Source: Pirellulaceae bacterium
Lineage (GTDB): Bacteria > Planctomycetota > Planctomycetia > Pirellulales > Thermoguttaceae
NCBI GenBank assembly: GCA_012744395.1
Contig: JAAYCB010000086.1
Location: 1 to 33,139, forward strand
DNA length: 33,139 nucleotides
Direction of reading: 5' to 3'
Part shown: positions 7,673 to 15,163 of the stretch, piece by piece
How positions within the stretch are numbered: the first letter of the stretch is position 1
How the letters are laid out: each line of letters opens with the position of its first letter
The notes under the pieces: generated by a model
Databases searched by the model: none
Told to the model about the DNA's origin: nothing
The model's input: only the letters and a program-made list of their open reading frames with translations
Translations under genes and position numbers: made by a program

Positions 7673-8653
7673 ATGCAGCTTTTTATTCCGGTCCTGATTG
7701 GACTTGTTGCCGGCGTTCTGGGCGGGCTCCTGGGCATCGGCGGATCGTTGATCATCATTCCGGGAATGGTCATTTACCTGAGCCACACGGCGGCTGGCTA
7801 TCAGGGGATCGATCAGCACCTGCTCCAGGCGGCGGCGATGATTGTCAACGTGTTCGTGGCCGCGCCGTCGGTGATCGCCCATTACCGAGCCGGCGCGATC
7901 ATGCGGCCGATCGTGGTCTGGCTGATCCCCGCGTCGATTGTCGGAATCCTCTCGGGCGTGGCCTTGAGCAACAGTCCGGCCTTCGCCCGGCAAAACGGCG
8001 CTTACCTGGCGATGATCTTCTGCGGATTCCTCGTTTACGTGATCGGCTACAACCTGCACCGCATGCGGCAGCTGCCGCGTCCGGTCGGCGATGAGCCGCT
8101 CCGGCCGGAACGCTGGAAAGTGGCCCTGGTCGGGCTCGTGATGGGGCTGCTTGCCGGGTTGCTGGGCATCGGCGGCGGGGCGATTTGCGTGCCGATGCAG
8201 CAGGTCCTGCTGAAGGTTTCTCTGCGGAAGGCGATCGCCAACAGCGCGGCGACGATTCCTTTTGCGTCGATGATCGGCGCGGTCCACAAAAACCTCACGC
8301 TTGCGGGGCATGGGTTCGAAATCAGCCAGTCGCTGCTGTTGGCCGCGATGCTGATCCCCACGGCCATTGTGGGGAGCTACTTCGGCGGCCGGCTGACCCA
8401 TGTGCTTCCCCGGCGGATCCTGCGGGCGACCTTCGTGCTGTTTCTTTCGGCGGTTACGGTCCTCACGTTCTCCAAGGCGTTCCGTGCGCTCAAGACGCCC
8501 CGCGACACGCGGGCCATCGTTCAGAACGTTGCTGCTGGAGGAGGGCGAGCCGGCGGAGGTAGTGGGAAGCCGAACGATCCGCCGGATGGGTTGGCGGGGG
8601 TAGTGGGAAGCCGAACAATCCGCCGGAGGGGCCGGCGGGATTTTCTGGGGTGA
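7673..8653 (+). CDS. TSUP (TauE/SafE) family membrane permease with repeat-derived C-terminal tail
   Basis: 326 aa. The ATG at 7673 begins the first membrane helix; upstream in-frame sequence is the REP palindrome. Two homologous halves are visible, each opening with the TSUP signature: GLVAGVLGGLLGIGGSLIIIPGM near residues 9-31 and GLVMGLLAGLLGIGGGAICVP near 155-175. Seven to eight hydrophobic helices are expected. TSUP proteins move anions such as sulfite or organosulfonates across the inner membrane; nothing nearby tells the substrate. The last helix ends about residue 268. The remaining tail of roughly 55 residues, rich in Gly/Arg/Pro, is encoded by the dispersed repeat array at 8541-8780, and the stop codon TGA (8651-8653) lies inside a repeat unit. 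The original stop has probably been lost to repeat insertion. Confidence 0.85.
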   Translation: MQLFIPVLIGLVAGVLGGLLGIGGSLIIIPGMVIYLSHTAAGYQGIDQHLLQAAAMIVNVFVAAPSVIAHYRAGAIMRPIVVWLIPASIVGILSGVALSNSPAFARQNGAYLAMIFCGFLVYVIGYNLHRMRQLPRPVGDEPLRPERWKVALVGLVMGLLAGLLGIGGGAICVPMQQVLLKVSLRKAIANSAATIPFASMIGAVHKNLTLAGHGFEISQSLLLAAMLIPTAIVGSYFGGRLTHVLPRRILRATFVLFLSAVTVLTFSKAFRALKTPRDTRAIVQNVAAGGGRAGGGSGKPNDPPDGLAGVVGSRTIRRRGRRDFLG

Positions 8654-8780
8654 GAGCGAGCCGGCGGGGGTAGTGGGAAGCCGAACGATCCGCCGGGCGA
8701 GCCGGCGGGATTTTCTGGGGTGAGGGCGAGCCGGCGGGGGTAGTGGGAAGCCGAACGATCCGCCGGAGGGGCCGGCTTGA
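8541..8780 (+). repeat. Repeat array A: four copies of a hairpin-forming unit
   Basis: The core tagtgggaagccgaacgatc (one copy has aacaatc) starts at 8560, 8601, 8671 and 8741, spaced 41, 70 and 70 bp. Each core is bracketed by ccggcgg on the left and ccgccgg on the right, so a single copy can fold into a hairpin. The 70-bp spacings include a second motif, gccggcgggattttctgggg. A related array with the variant core aaggatcc lies at 16579-16840. It spans the end of the TSUP coding region and the gap before imuA. Confidence 0.9.
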
Positions 8781-8787
8781 TTTTCCT

Positions 8788-8839
8788 GGTTGCCAAGCTC
8801 CAGCCAGCTTCCTGGTTCCCAAGCTCCAGCTTGGGAATT
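8788..8839. repeat. REP-like palindrome, copy 2, with a degenerate half copy
   Basis: ggttcccaagct-cc-agcttgggaatt at 8814-8839 is a near-perfect palindrome of the family at 7605 and 27952. Just upstream, 8788-8818 carries a decayed copy (ggttgccaagctccagcc, agcttcctggttcc). Both lie between repeat array A and the imuA promoter. Confidence 0.7.
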
Positions 8840-8897
8840 TGGGTCTCGCCTACGGCCGATCGGCTGGTTTTTCGCGCGGCGGATGCCGATAAACCAA

Positions 8898-8926
8898 TTG
8901 ACACCGATAGCGTACAAGTGTACACT
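8898..8926 (+). promoter_or_regulatory. imuA promoter overlapped by a candidate SOS operator
   Basis: TTGACA (8898-8903) and TACACT (8921-8926) are exactly 17 bp apart, about 25 bp upstream of the imuA start. cgtacaagtgtaca (8911-8924) overlaps the -10. It is GTAC-N4-GTAC and matches the spacing and outer bases of the GAAC-N4-GTTC LexA box with one symmetrical change in each half. imuA-imuB-dnaE2 cassettes are LexA-controlled in many bacteria, so LexA or a similar repressor is a fair guess, but the box itself is unproven. Confidence 0.6.
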
Positions 8927-8950
8927 GCCGGAAGGAAAGGAGATTCCCGC

Positions 8951-9697
8951 GTGGATAAGCAACGGGCGAAAGCGATGGGGCGCGGCGGCGGCCGCTGGCC
9001 GGCCCTGGTGGAGAACTTGCGCCGCCGGATCGCGGAAATCGAGGACGGCCGCCGGCCCGCCGGCTGCGCGGTCGTTTCGTCCGGCTGCGCGGCCCTCGAT
9101 CGCCTTCTGCCTTCCGGCGGGTTCCGGCGAGGGAGCCTGGTCGAGTGGCTCAGCCGGGCTGGCGCCGGCGCCGAGACCCTGGCGATGATCCTCGCCCGGA
9201 AGGCTTGCCAGCAGGGGGGGGCGTTGGTGGTGATCGACCGCCGCGGCGAGTTTTATCCGCCGGCGGCCGTGCGGCTGGGAATCGAACCGGCGCGCCTGCT
9301 GGTCGTGCAGCCGTCCGGCGGGGCCGACGAGCTTTGGGCGCTGGATCAGAGCTTGCGAGCTTCGGGCGTGGCGGCCGCCATGGCCTGGCTGGAGCGGCTG
9401 GGGAGCCACGACTTTCGCCGCCTGCAACTGGCTGCGGAAAGCCGGCGCGTCCTGGGGCTGTTGATCCGTCCCGGGCAAGCCCGGAGCGAACCCTCCTGGG
9501 CGGACGTTCGCCTCCAGGTCGAGCCGCTGCCTTCCGCATCGGCTGCCGGCCGCCGAGTGAGAATTGACCTCCTCCGCAGCCGGCGAGGCATCGCACGTGG
9601 AACGGTCGAATTGGAGATCAATGAACAGGCGCATCCTGTGCATCTGGTTGCCCGACTGGCCGGTGCTGCGGCACCTGCTCGAGCAGCCCGAGCGTGA
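8951..9697 (+). CDS. imuA: ImuA, RecA-like accessory protein of the mutasome
   Basis: 248 aa from a GTG at 8951, chosen for the GAAAGGAG ribosome site eight bases upstream and the promoter just before it; an ATG eight codons later is possible. The centre has the RecA-fold outline: a strand-loop at SLVEWLSRAGAGAETLAMILA where a Walker A would be (no Lys, so nucleotide binding is doubtful), ALVVIDRRGEFYPPA, then ALDQSLRASGVAAAMAWLERL and HDFRRLQLAAESRRVLGLLIRP. ImuA works with ImuB and the DnaE2 polymerase in error-prone bypass of DNA damage. The gene is first of the cassette. Its last 77 nt overlap the start of imuB in another frame; its conserved-looking tail VELEINEQAHPVHLVARLA lies there, so the overlap seems real. 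Confidence 0.9.
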   Translation: MDKQRAKAMGRGGGRWPALVENLRRRIAEIEDGRRPAGCAVVSSGCAALDRLLPSGGFRRGSLVEWLSRAGAGAETLAMILARKACQQGGALVVIDRRGEFYPPAAVRLGIEPARLLVVQPSGGADELWALDQSLRASGVAAAMAWLERLGSHDFRRLQLAAESRRVLGLLIRPGQARSEPSWADVRLQVEPLPSASAAGRRVRIDLLRSRRGIARGTVELEINEQAHPVHLVARLAGAAAPARAARA

Positions 9698-11288
9698 AGC
9701 CGGCAAAGGGGCAGGTCCATGTCTTCGGGGAGGATCGGCGCCTCCCTTGCGCTTGCATGGCCGAAGAATCGACCTCTCCCAGGAGATTGTCGTCCTTCAT
9801 GAAACCTACCGCGGCAGCCGGCGGGTGGCGGCTTGCTCGCTGGCGGCGCGGGGCCGGGGCGTGGCGGTTGGCATGACGGTCAGCGAAGCGGCGACAATCC
9901 TCGGCGAGCGGGAACCGGCGCCGAAAAATCAGCGCTGGCGCCTGGCGGCCCACGATCCCCTGGCCGATCGCCAGGCCCTCGAGCGGCTGGGCGTCTGGTG
10001 CCATCGCTTCAGCCCCTTGGTCGGCCTGGACGGCACGGCCGAGCCCGACGGCCTGCTTGCCGACGTGACCGGCGTCGCCCGCTTCTTCGGCGGCGAAGAG
10101 GTCCTGGCCGACCGGATTCTGGGTCCGTTCACTCGCCGCGGAATCCCCGTCCGCATCGGCCTGGCCGACACGGTCGGCGCCGCCTGGGCCGCCGCCAGGT
10201 ATTTTGAAAGCGGAGGGCGGGACGGGGAAAGCGGAAAGCGGAAGGGGGAGGGCCGCCCGGTGGCGATCATTCCGCCGGGACAGACCGGGGCCGCCCTTGA
10301 TCCGATGCCGCTGGAGGCCTTGCGGCTTTCGGCCGGCGTGCTCGATCTGCTCGAACAGTTGGGGGTCCGGCGGATCGGCGAGTTGGCCCTGTTGCCGCGG
10401 GCGGATTTCAACGCGCGATTCGGCCCGGAACTGCTCCAAGCCTGGGATCGGGCCACCGGCCGGCTCGACGAGCCGATCAGCGCCTTGCCGCTGCCCTGGC
10501 GATTCGAGGCCGAGCAGTTCTTCGAATTTCCCACGGATCGCCGGCTGGCCCTGGAGGCGGCGCTCGAGCAACTCGTCGGCCGCGTCGCCGGGATGGCCGC
10601 GCTTGCCGGCCGCGGCGCCTTGCGAATCGATGGATGTTTCGACTGCCAGAATGCCGGGCGTGTACGGTTCAACGTCGGCCTGTTTCGCCCCACGGCATCG
10701 GCCGGCCACCTGTTCGCCCTGCTGCGGATGCGGCTCCAGCGGCTTGCCCTGCCGGGCAAGGTGGAGATGGTCCGCGTCGAGATCACGGAAACGGCCCGGT
10801 TGGAAAACGGGCAGGCCGAGCTTTTTCAGACCGCGGCAAGCGAGCGCGAAGAGCGGCTGCCGGAGCTCGTCGACCGGCTGGCGAGCCGGCTCGGCCGCGG
10901 GGCGATTCTGGGCGTCAGCCTCCGCGCCGAGGCGCAGCCGGAACTGGCCTACGATTACGCCCCGCTCGTCGGCGCAAACCGCGCGCGGCGCGGCAGCCGG
11001 CCCGCAACCCGGGACCTGCCGCCGCGCCCGTTGCGTCTTTTGCCCCATCCGATCGAATTGCAGGCGGCGGCGGTCATGCCTGACGGTCCTCCGCTGGATT
11101 TCCTCCTCTGGGGCGACCGGCAGCGGGTGGCGAAGGCCTGGGGGCCGGAACGGATCGAAACCGGCTGGTGGCGCGGCAGCCCCGCGCTGCGCGACTATTA
11201 CCGCGTGGAGACCATCGCCGGCAACCGCTTCTGGCTGTTCCGCCGCCGCACCGATGGGCAATGGTTTTTGCACGGCCTTTTTGGGTAA
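9621..11288 (+). CDS. imuB: ImuB, catalytically inactive Y-family polymerase-like protein
   Basis: 555 aa, ATG at 9621 (TTGGAG upstream), inside the end of imuA. It starts with RRILCIWLPDWPVLRHL, the ImuB counterpart of the Y-family active-site strand but lacking its metal-binding acidic residues. Further family marks are SLAARGRGVAVGMTVSEA, GLLADVTGVARFFGGEE, LRLSAGVLDLLEQLGVRRIGELALLPRADFNARFG (helix-hairpin-helix) and a little-finger region. QAELF at 398-402 fits a beta-clamp-binding pentapeptide. The C-terminus has RPLRLLPHPIEL and RIETGWWRG plus RDYYRVETIAGNRFWLFRR, typical of ImuB. It bridges ImuA, the clamp and DnaE2. Residues about 196-211 (ESGGRDGESGKRKGEG) are a repeat-derived insert in a loop between palm and hairpin domain. 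The following 180 bp before dnaE2 hold a transposase relic. Confidence 0.93.
   Translation: MNRRILCIWLPDWPVLRHLLEQPEREAGKGAGPCLRGGSAPPLRLHGRRIDLSQEIVVLHETYRGSRRVAACSLAARGRGVAVGMTVSEAATILGEREPAPKNQRWRLAAHDPLADRQALERLGVWCHRFSPLVGLDGTAEPDGLLADVTGVARFFGGEEVLADRILGPFTRRGIPVRIGLADTVGAAWAAARYFESGGRDGESGKRKGEGRPVAIIPPGQTGAALDPMPLEALRLSAGVLDLLEQLGVRRIGELALLPRADFNARFGPELLQAWDRATGRLDEPISALPLPWRFEAEQFFEFPTDRRLALEAALEQLVGRVAGMAALAGRGALRIDGCFDCQNAGRVRFNVGLFRPTASAGHLFALLRMRLQRLALPGKVEMVRVEITETARLENGQAELFQTAASEREERLPELVDRLASRLGRGAILGVSLRAEAQPELAYDYAPLVGANRARRGSRPATRDLPPRPLRLLPHPIELQAAAVMPDGPPLDFLLWGDRQRVAKAWGPERIETGWWRGSPALRDYYRVETIAGNRFWLFRRRTDGQWFLHGLFG
10206..10253 (+). repeat. GCGGAAAGCGGA-type repeat insert inside imuB
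   Basis: Purine-rich stretch built of gaaagcgga, ggcggg and aaagcggaagg units, encoding ESGGRDGESGKRKGEG in frame. Its composition differs from the flanking coding sequence and matches the three-unit repeat in dnaE2 at 13830-13892, so both come from one repeat family. Confidence 0.65.
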
Positions 11289-11352
11289 ATAACCCATGGG
11301 AGCTGTCCATGCAAATCGGTCATCGCCCATCCTTCACCGTTCAGCGAGCGTG

Positions 11353-11467
11353 CATCAGCAGGATGATTTTCAGTGGCAGCAAGGTTATGGCGCGTTCTCG
11401 ATCAGCCCGGCGCATGTCATGGCGATCACCGATTACATTGCCAATCAAGGCCAAAAAAGGGGCTTTC
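11353..11467 (+). pseudogene. Relic of an IS200-like / REP-associated Y1 transposase (C-terminal piece)
   Basis: In the frame running through 11353 the translation reads HQQDDFQWQQGYGAFSIS, then PAHVMAITDYIANQ and GQKRGF. The FxWQxGYGAFSxS and the following YIxNQ are hallmarks of the C-terminal part of Y1 (TnpA_REP) transposases, which act on REP palindromes. The N-terminal HUH and catalytic Tyr regions are absent. Upstream of 11353 the frame continues without recognisable similarity. It fills most of the 180-bp gap between imuB and dnaE2 and ends just before the dnaE2 ATG, so it may now serve as the leader. Cannot be functional. Confidence 0.75.
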
Positions 11468-11468
11468 C

Positions 11469-14400
11469 ATGCGGTTCGCCGAAATTCATGCCAAGTCGAA
11501 TTTTTCGTTTCTCGAGGCGGCGTCGCATCCCGACGAACTGGTCCAGCGGGCGGCCGAGTTGGGGTATGAGGCCCTGGCGCTCGCCGATCACAACACCCTG
11601 GCCGGCGTCGTGCGGGCCCATGCGGCGGCCAAGCAGGCCGGCATCAAGCTCCTCGTGGGGGCGGAAATCGCCCCCCAGGACGCTCCACCGGTTGTCCTCC
11701 TGCCAACCGATCGGGCCGCGTACGGCCGGCTGGCGCGGATCATCACCGAGGGCTGCCGCCGGGCGAACAAGGGCGCGTGCCGGCTGGCGTTCGACGACCT
11801 CGCCCGGCATGCCGAGGGACTGCTGGGCTGTGTCTTGCCCGAGCCTGGCGGTGGAGCGCAATTTCGCCGCGCGTTGTCCGCGTATCGCGAGCTGTTTGGC
11901 GATCGCTGCTACCTGGCGGCCTCGTTGCACTACGGGCCGGACGACGCCCGCCGGCTCGCCGAGCTTTGCGCGTTGGCACGGCTGGCGCGGGTTCCGCTGG
12001 TCGCCAGCGGCGCGGTTCGCTACCACGCGGCCGAGCGGCAGGCGCTCCAGGACGTGCTGACTGCGGTTCGGCATCGCACGACCGTTGCCGGGGCGGCCGA
12101 GCACCTGTTCGCCAACGCCGAGCGCTATCTCAAGCCGCCCGAGCAGGTCGCCGCCCTGTTTGCCGGCGCGGCGGACGCGGTCCACCGCACGCTGGAGATC
12201 GCCGGCCGGATCGGCTTCTCGCTCGATGAGCTGCGCTACGAATATCCCGAGGAACTGGCGCCGCGGGGGCTTACTCCGGCCGACTATCTCCGCCGGCTGG
12301 CCTGGCAAGGGGCGCGAGAACGCTATCCGCGCGGAATCCCCGCCAAGGTCCGCGGGCTGCTCGAACATGAGCTGGCGCTGATCGGCGAGCTGCGCTACGA
12401 GGCCTATTTTCTCACCGTCTGGGACCTCGTCCGGTTTGCGCGAAGCCGGGGCATCCTCTGCCAGGGCCGCGGTTCGGCGGCCAACTCGGCCGTCTGCTAT
12501 TGCCTGGGCGTGACGGCCGTCGATCCCGACCGGTCCGACGTGCTCTTCGAGCGGTTCGTCAGCCGCGAGCGGAACGAGGCGCCCGACATCGACGTCGACT
12601 TCGAACACGAGCGGCGCGAGGAAGTGCTCCAGTATCTTTACGAAAAATACGGCCGCCAGCGGGCCGGCATGACCGCCGAGGTGATCACCTACCGGCCGCG
12701 TTCGGCGGTCCGCGACGTCGGCAAGGCTCTGGGGCTCTCGCTCGATCGGATCGACAACCTGGCCCGGCGGATCGAGCATTTTCGCGAAGAGCCGGAGATG
12801 GCCCAGCGCTGCCGCGAGGCGGGCATCGACCCCGAATCGACTGCCGGGCGGCAGCTCGTGGAATTGGTCGGCCAACTGGTGGGCTTTCCCCGCCACCTCT
12901 CGCAGCACACCGGCGGGATGGTGATGACCGAAGGCCCGCTGTGCGAGCTCGTGCCGATCGAAAACGCCGCGCTGCCCGGGCGGACCGTGATCCAATGGAA
13001 CAAGGACGATCTGGACGAGCTGGGGATTCTCAAGGTCGATTGCCTCGCGCTGGGAATGCTGACGGCGATCCGCAAGTGTTTTGCGCTAATTGAAAAGCAT
13101 CTGGGGCGGCGGCTCGCGCTGGCGACCGTCCCGCCGGAGGACCCGCAAGTCTACGCGATGATCCGCCGGGCCGACACGATGGGCGTGTTTCAGATCGAGA
13201 GCCGGGCCCAGATGAGCATGCTCCCGCGGCTCAAGCCGCGGTGCTTCTACGACCTGGTGATCGAGGTGGCGATCGTCCGCCCCGGCCCGATTCAGGGCCG
13301 CATGGTGCACCCCTACCTGCGGCGGCGCAACGGCCAGGAGCCGGTCACCTTTCCCAACGAGGCGGTCCGCGCCGTGCTGGAAAAGACGCTCGGCGTGCCC
13401 CTGTTCCAGGAGCAGGCGATGCGACTGGCCGTCGTCGCCGCCGGTTTCACCCCGGGGGAAGCCGACCAGTTGCGCCGCGCCATGGGCGCCTGGCGGCGGC
13501 CGGGCCTGATCGACGAGTTCCGCAGAAAGCTGATCGCCGGGATGCGGGCCAACGGGCTGCCCCAGGAGTACGCCGAGGCGATCTTCCAGCAGATTCGCGG
13601 ATTCGGCGACTACGGCTTCCCCGAATCGCACGCCGCCAGTTTCGCCCTCCTGGTTTATGTCTCGGCGTGGCTCAAGTGCCACCACCAGGCGGCCTTCACG
13701 GCGGCCCTGCTCAACAGCCAGCCGATGGGCTTCTACGCCCCCGCCCAGCTGATCCGCGACGCGGCGGCCCATGGGGTCGAGGTCCGGCCCGTGGATGTCA
13801 ACCAGAGCGCGTGGGACTGCACCCTGGAGAAAGCGGAGAGCGGAGAGCGGAAGGCGGAGAGCGGAGAGCGGAAGGCGGAAAGCGGAGAGCGGCGGGCGGG
13901 CTTGGCGCTGCGGTTGGGGATGCGGTTGTTGCGAGGGATGTCGCGGGCGGAGGCGGAGGCGATCGAAGACGCGCGCGGCTGCCGGCCGTTCCAGTCGATC
14001 GACGAGTTCACGCGCCGCACCGGCTCGGGCCGCGCGCTGGCCGCGCGGCTGGCCAAGGCAGGGGCGTTTGCCTCTCTCGGGCTCAACCGCCGCAGCGCCC
14101 TCTGGCATGCCCTGGACCAGGACCGCAAGGAGTTGCCGTTGTTCGGCTTGCCGCCCGCGGCCGAGCAGAGGAATCCGCTCATGGAAATGTCCGAAGTGGA
14201 GGCGATGCTGGCCGACTATCGCAACCTGGGGCTGACGCTGGGCAAACACCCCCTGGCCTTCCTGCGGCCGGCCCTGGAGGAGATTCGCGTTGCCAGGGCG
14301 GAAGACCTCCGCCTGCTGCCCAATGGCCGGCCGGTGGCGGTGGCGGGCGTGGTGCTCGTTCGCCAGCGGCCGGGCACGGCCAAGGGAATCACCTTCGTCA

Positions 14401-14609
14401 CCTTGGAAGACGAGACGGGCACGGCCAACCTGATCGTCCGGCCCGATGTCTGGAAGCGATTCCGCGCCACGGCCCTGAGAGCCAACATCCTGCTTGTTCG
14501 CGGCCGCCTCCAGCGCGAAGGACGCGTGATCCACGTGATCGCAGCCTGGATGGAAGACCTCTCCAGCAGACTGGCCGAACTGGCCGCCAGGAGTCGGGAT
14601 TTCTGCTAG
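11469..14609 (+). CDS. dnaE2: DnaE2 (ImuC) error-prone DNA polymerase III alpha subunit
   Basis: 1046 aa, close to the usual DnaE2 length. The ATG at 11469 (AAGGGG upstream) begins directly with the PHP domain: FAEIHAKSNFSFLEAASHPDELV and ALADHNTLAGVVRAH. The polymerase core has GRGSAANSAVCYCLG, the PDIDVDF motif with D375 and D377, and a third catalytic Asp at D524 in LGILKVDCLALGML. Then come GDYGFPESHAASFALLVYVSAWLKCHH, the helix-hairpin-helix/clamp region and a C-terminal OB fold (VAVAGVVLVRQRPGTAKG, FVTLEDETGTANLIVRP). It is the catalytic subunit of the ImuA-ImuB-DnaE2 mutasome and probably shares the imuA promoter. Residues 788-808 are three tandem KAESGER units, an in-frame repeat insert in a surface loop. 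Its stop codon overlaps that of the convergent zinc-ribbon gene. Confidence 0.96.
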   Translation: MRFAEIHAKSNFSFLEAASHPDELVQRAAELGYEALALADHNTLAGVVRAHAAAKQAGIKLLVGAEIAPQDAPPVVLLPTDRAAYGRLARIITEGCRRANKGACRLAFDDLARHAEGLLGCVLPEPGGGAQFRRALSAYRELFGDRCYLAASLHYGPDDARRLAELCALARLARVPLVASGAVRYHAAERQALQDVLTAVRHRTTVAGAAEHLFANAERYLKPPEQVAALFAGAADAVHRTLEIAGRIGFSLDELRYEYPEELAPRGLTPADYLRRLAWQGARERYPRGIPAKVRGLLEHELALIGELRYEAYFLTVWDLVRFARSRGILCQGRGSAANSAVCYCLGVTAVDPDRSDVLFERFVSRERNEAPDIDVDFEHERREEVLQYLYEKYGRQRAGMTAEVITYRPRSAVRDVGKALGLSLDRIDNLARRIEHFREEPEMAQRCREAGIDPESTAGRQLVELVGQLVGFPRHLSQHTGGMVMTEGPLCELVPIENAALPGRTVIQWNKDDLDELGILKVDCLALGMLTAIRKCFALIEKHLGRRLALATVPPEDPQVYAMIRRADTMGVFQIESRAQMSMLPRLKPRCFYDLVIEVAIVRPGPIQGRMVHPYLRRRNGQEPVTFPNEAVRAVLEKTLGVPLFQEQAMRLAVVAAGFTPGEADQLRRAMGAWRRPGLIDEFRRKLIAGMRANGLPQEYAEAIFQQIRGFGDYGFPESHAASFALLVYVSAWLKCHHQAAFTAALLNSQPMGFYAPAQLIRDAAAHGVEVRPVDVNQSAWDCTLEKAESGERKAESGERKAESGERRAGLALRLGMRLLRGMSRAEAEAIEDARGCRPFQSIDEFTRRTGSGRALAARLAKAGAFASLGLNRRSALWHALDQDRKELPLFGLPPAAEQRNPLMEMSEVEAMLADYRNLGLTLGKHPLAFLRPALEEIRVARAEDLRLLPNGRPVAVAGVVLVRQRPGTAKGITFVTLEDETGTANLIVRPDVWKRFRATALRANILLVRGRLQREGRVIHVIAAWMEDLSSRLAELAARSRDFC
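13830..13892 (+). repeat. Three 21-bp tandem repeats inside dnaE2
   Basis: Units at 13830-13850, 13851-13871 and 13872-13892, each aaRgcggaRagcggagagcgg, differing by one or two purine transitions. 21 bp is seven codons, so each unit adds KAESGER without breaking the frame. They lie between WDCTLE and the LALRLGMRLL strand, a loop in other DnaE2 proteins. Confidence 0.9.
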
Positions 14610-14971
14610 CTGAGGAACTCGTCGTGGCGCATCACGCCCGATTCATCCTCCACCTCGGCATGGGTCTGCCAGCGCCAGCGGCGCGTGCCCCGCTTGTTCT
14701 CGCGCCGGATCGCCGTCCGCTGCTTGACCTCCACGCCCATGAACGCCTTGATTCGATCCCAAAACGTGGGCTCCAACTCGTACTCGACCTCCACGACCTC
14801 CGGCGGCGGCTCCGGCTCGAGATAGACCTTTCGCATCGATGTCTTGACGCCGAAATCCCCACCGCAGAGGCTACAGGGTAGCTCGTTCTTGGGGGCCTTC
14901 ACCGCATGTCCGCAGGACCTGCACAGGTGGCGGTATTCCCAGGGGCCGTAACCATAATGCTTTTCGGTCAT
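14606..14971 (-). CDS. Small zinc-ribbon protein of unknown function
   Basis: 121 aa from the ATG at 14971, preferred because MTEKHYGYGPWEYRHLC leads straight into the zinc ribbon; longer in-frame extensions are low-complexity. CRSCGH at about residues 17-22 and CSLCGG at about 32-37 give a CxxC-CxxC zinc knuckle. A middle acidic/proline stretch (LEPEPPPEVVEVEYELEP) precedes WDRIKAFMGVEVKQR and a basic, Trp/Arg-rich C-terminus (ENKRGTRRWRWQTHAEVED). I do not recognise a family; a nucleic-acid or protein-binding role is possible. It converges with dnaE2, and the two stop codons overlap in ctag (14606-14609). A good minus-strand promoter lies at 15164-15192, giving a leader of nearly 190 nt. 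Confidence 0.65.
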   Translation of the reverse strand: MTEKHYGYGPWEYRHLCRSCGHAVKAPKNELPCSLCGGDFGVKTSMRKVYLEPEPPPEVVEVEYELEPTFWDRIKAFMGVEVKQRTAIRRENKRGTRRWRWQTHAEVEDESGVMRHDEFLS

Positions 14972-15163
14972 CCTCGATGCCTCGGCAAACGGGCAAAATC
15001 TCTCGATCGCTCGGGGCAGCCGACTTTCCCTGCGCACCGATCGGCGCATCAACTGAAGAGCCTGGGCGAGATCCGGCACGGCCCGCGGGCTGCCGGCCGG
15101 ACTGCGGCCGCGACCCACTTGAGAGGGGGGTAGTTCGACTTCCGGCACCCCTCCGACGCATAT

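Noticed and set aside
7652-9706. A 684-codon minus-strand frame across the TSUP and imuA genes
   Set aside because: It only reflects the repeat arrays and the antisense of two recognisable genes.
11296-12060. A long plus-strand frame over the imuB-dnaE2 junction as one gene
   Set aside because: Only 11353-11467 has transposase similarity; the rest is the shifted frame of dnaE2.
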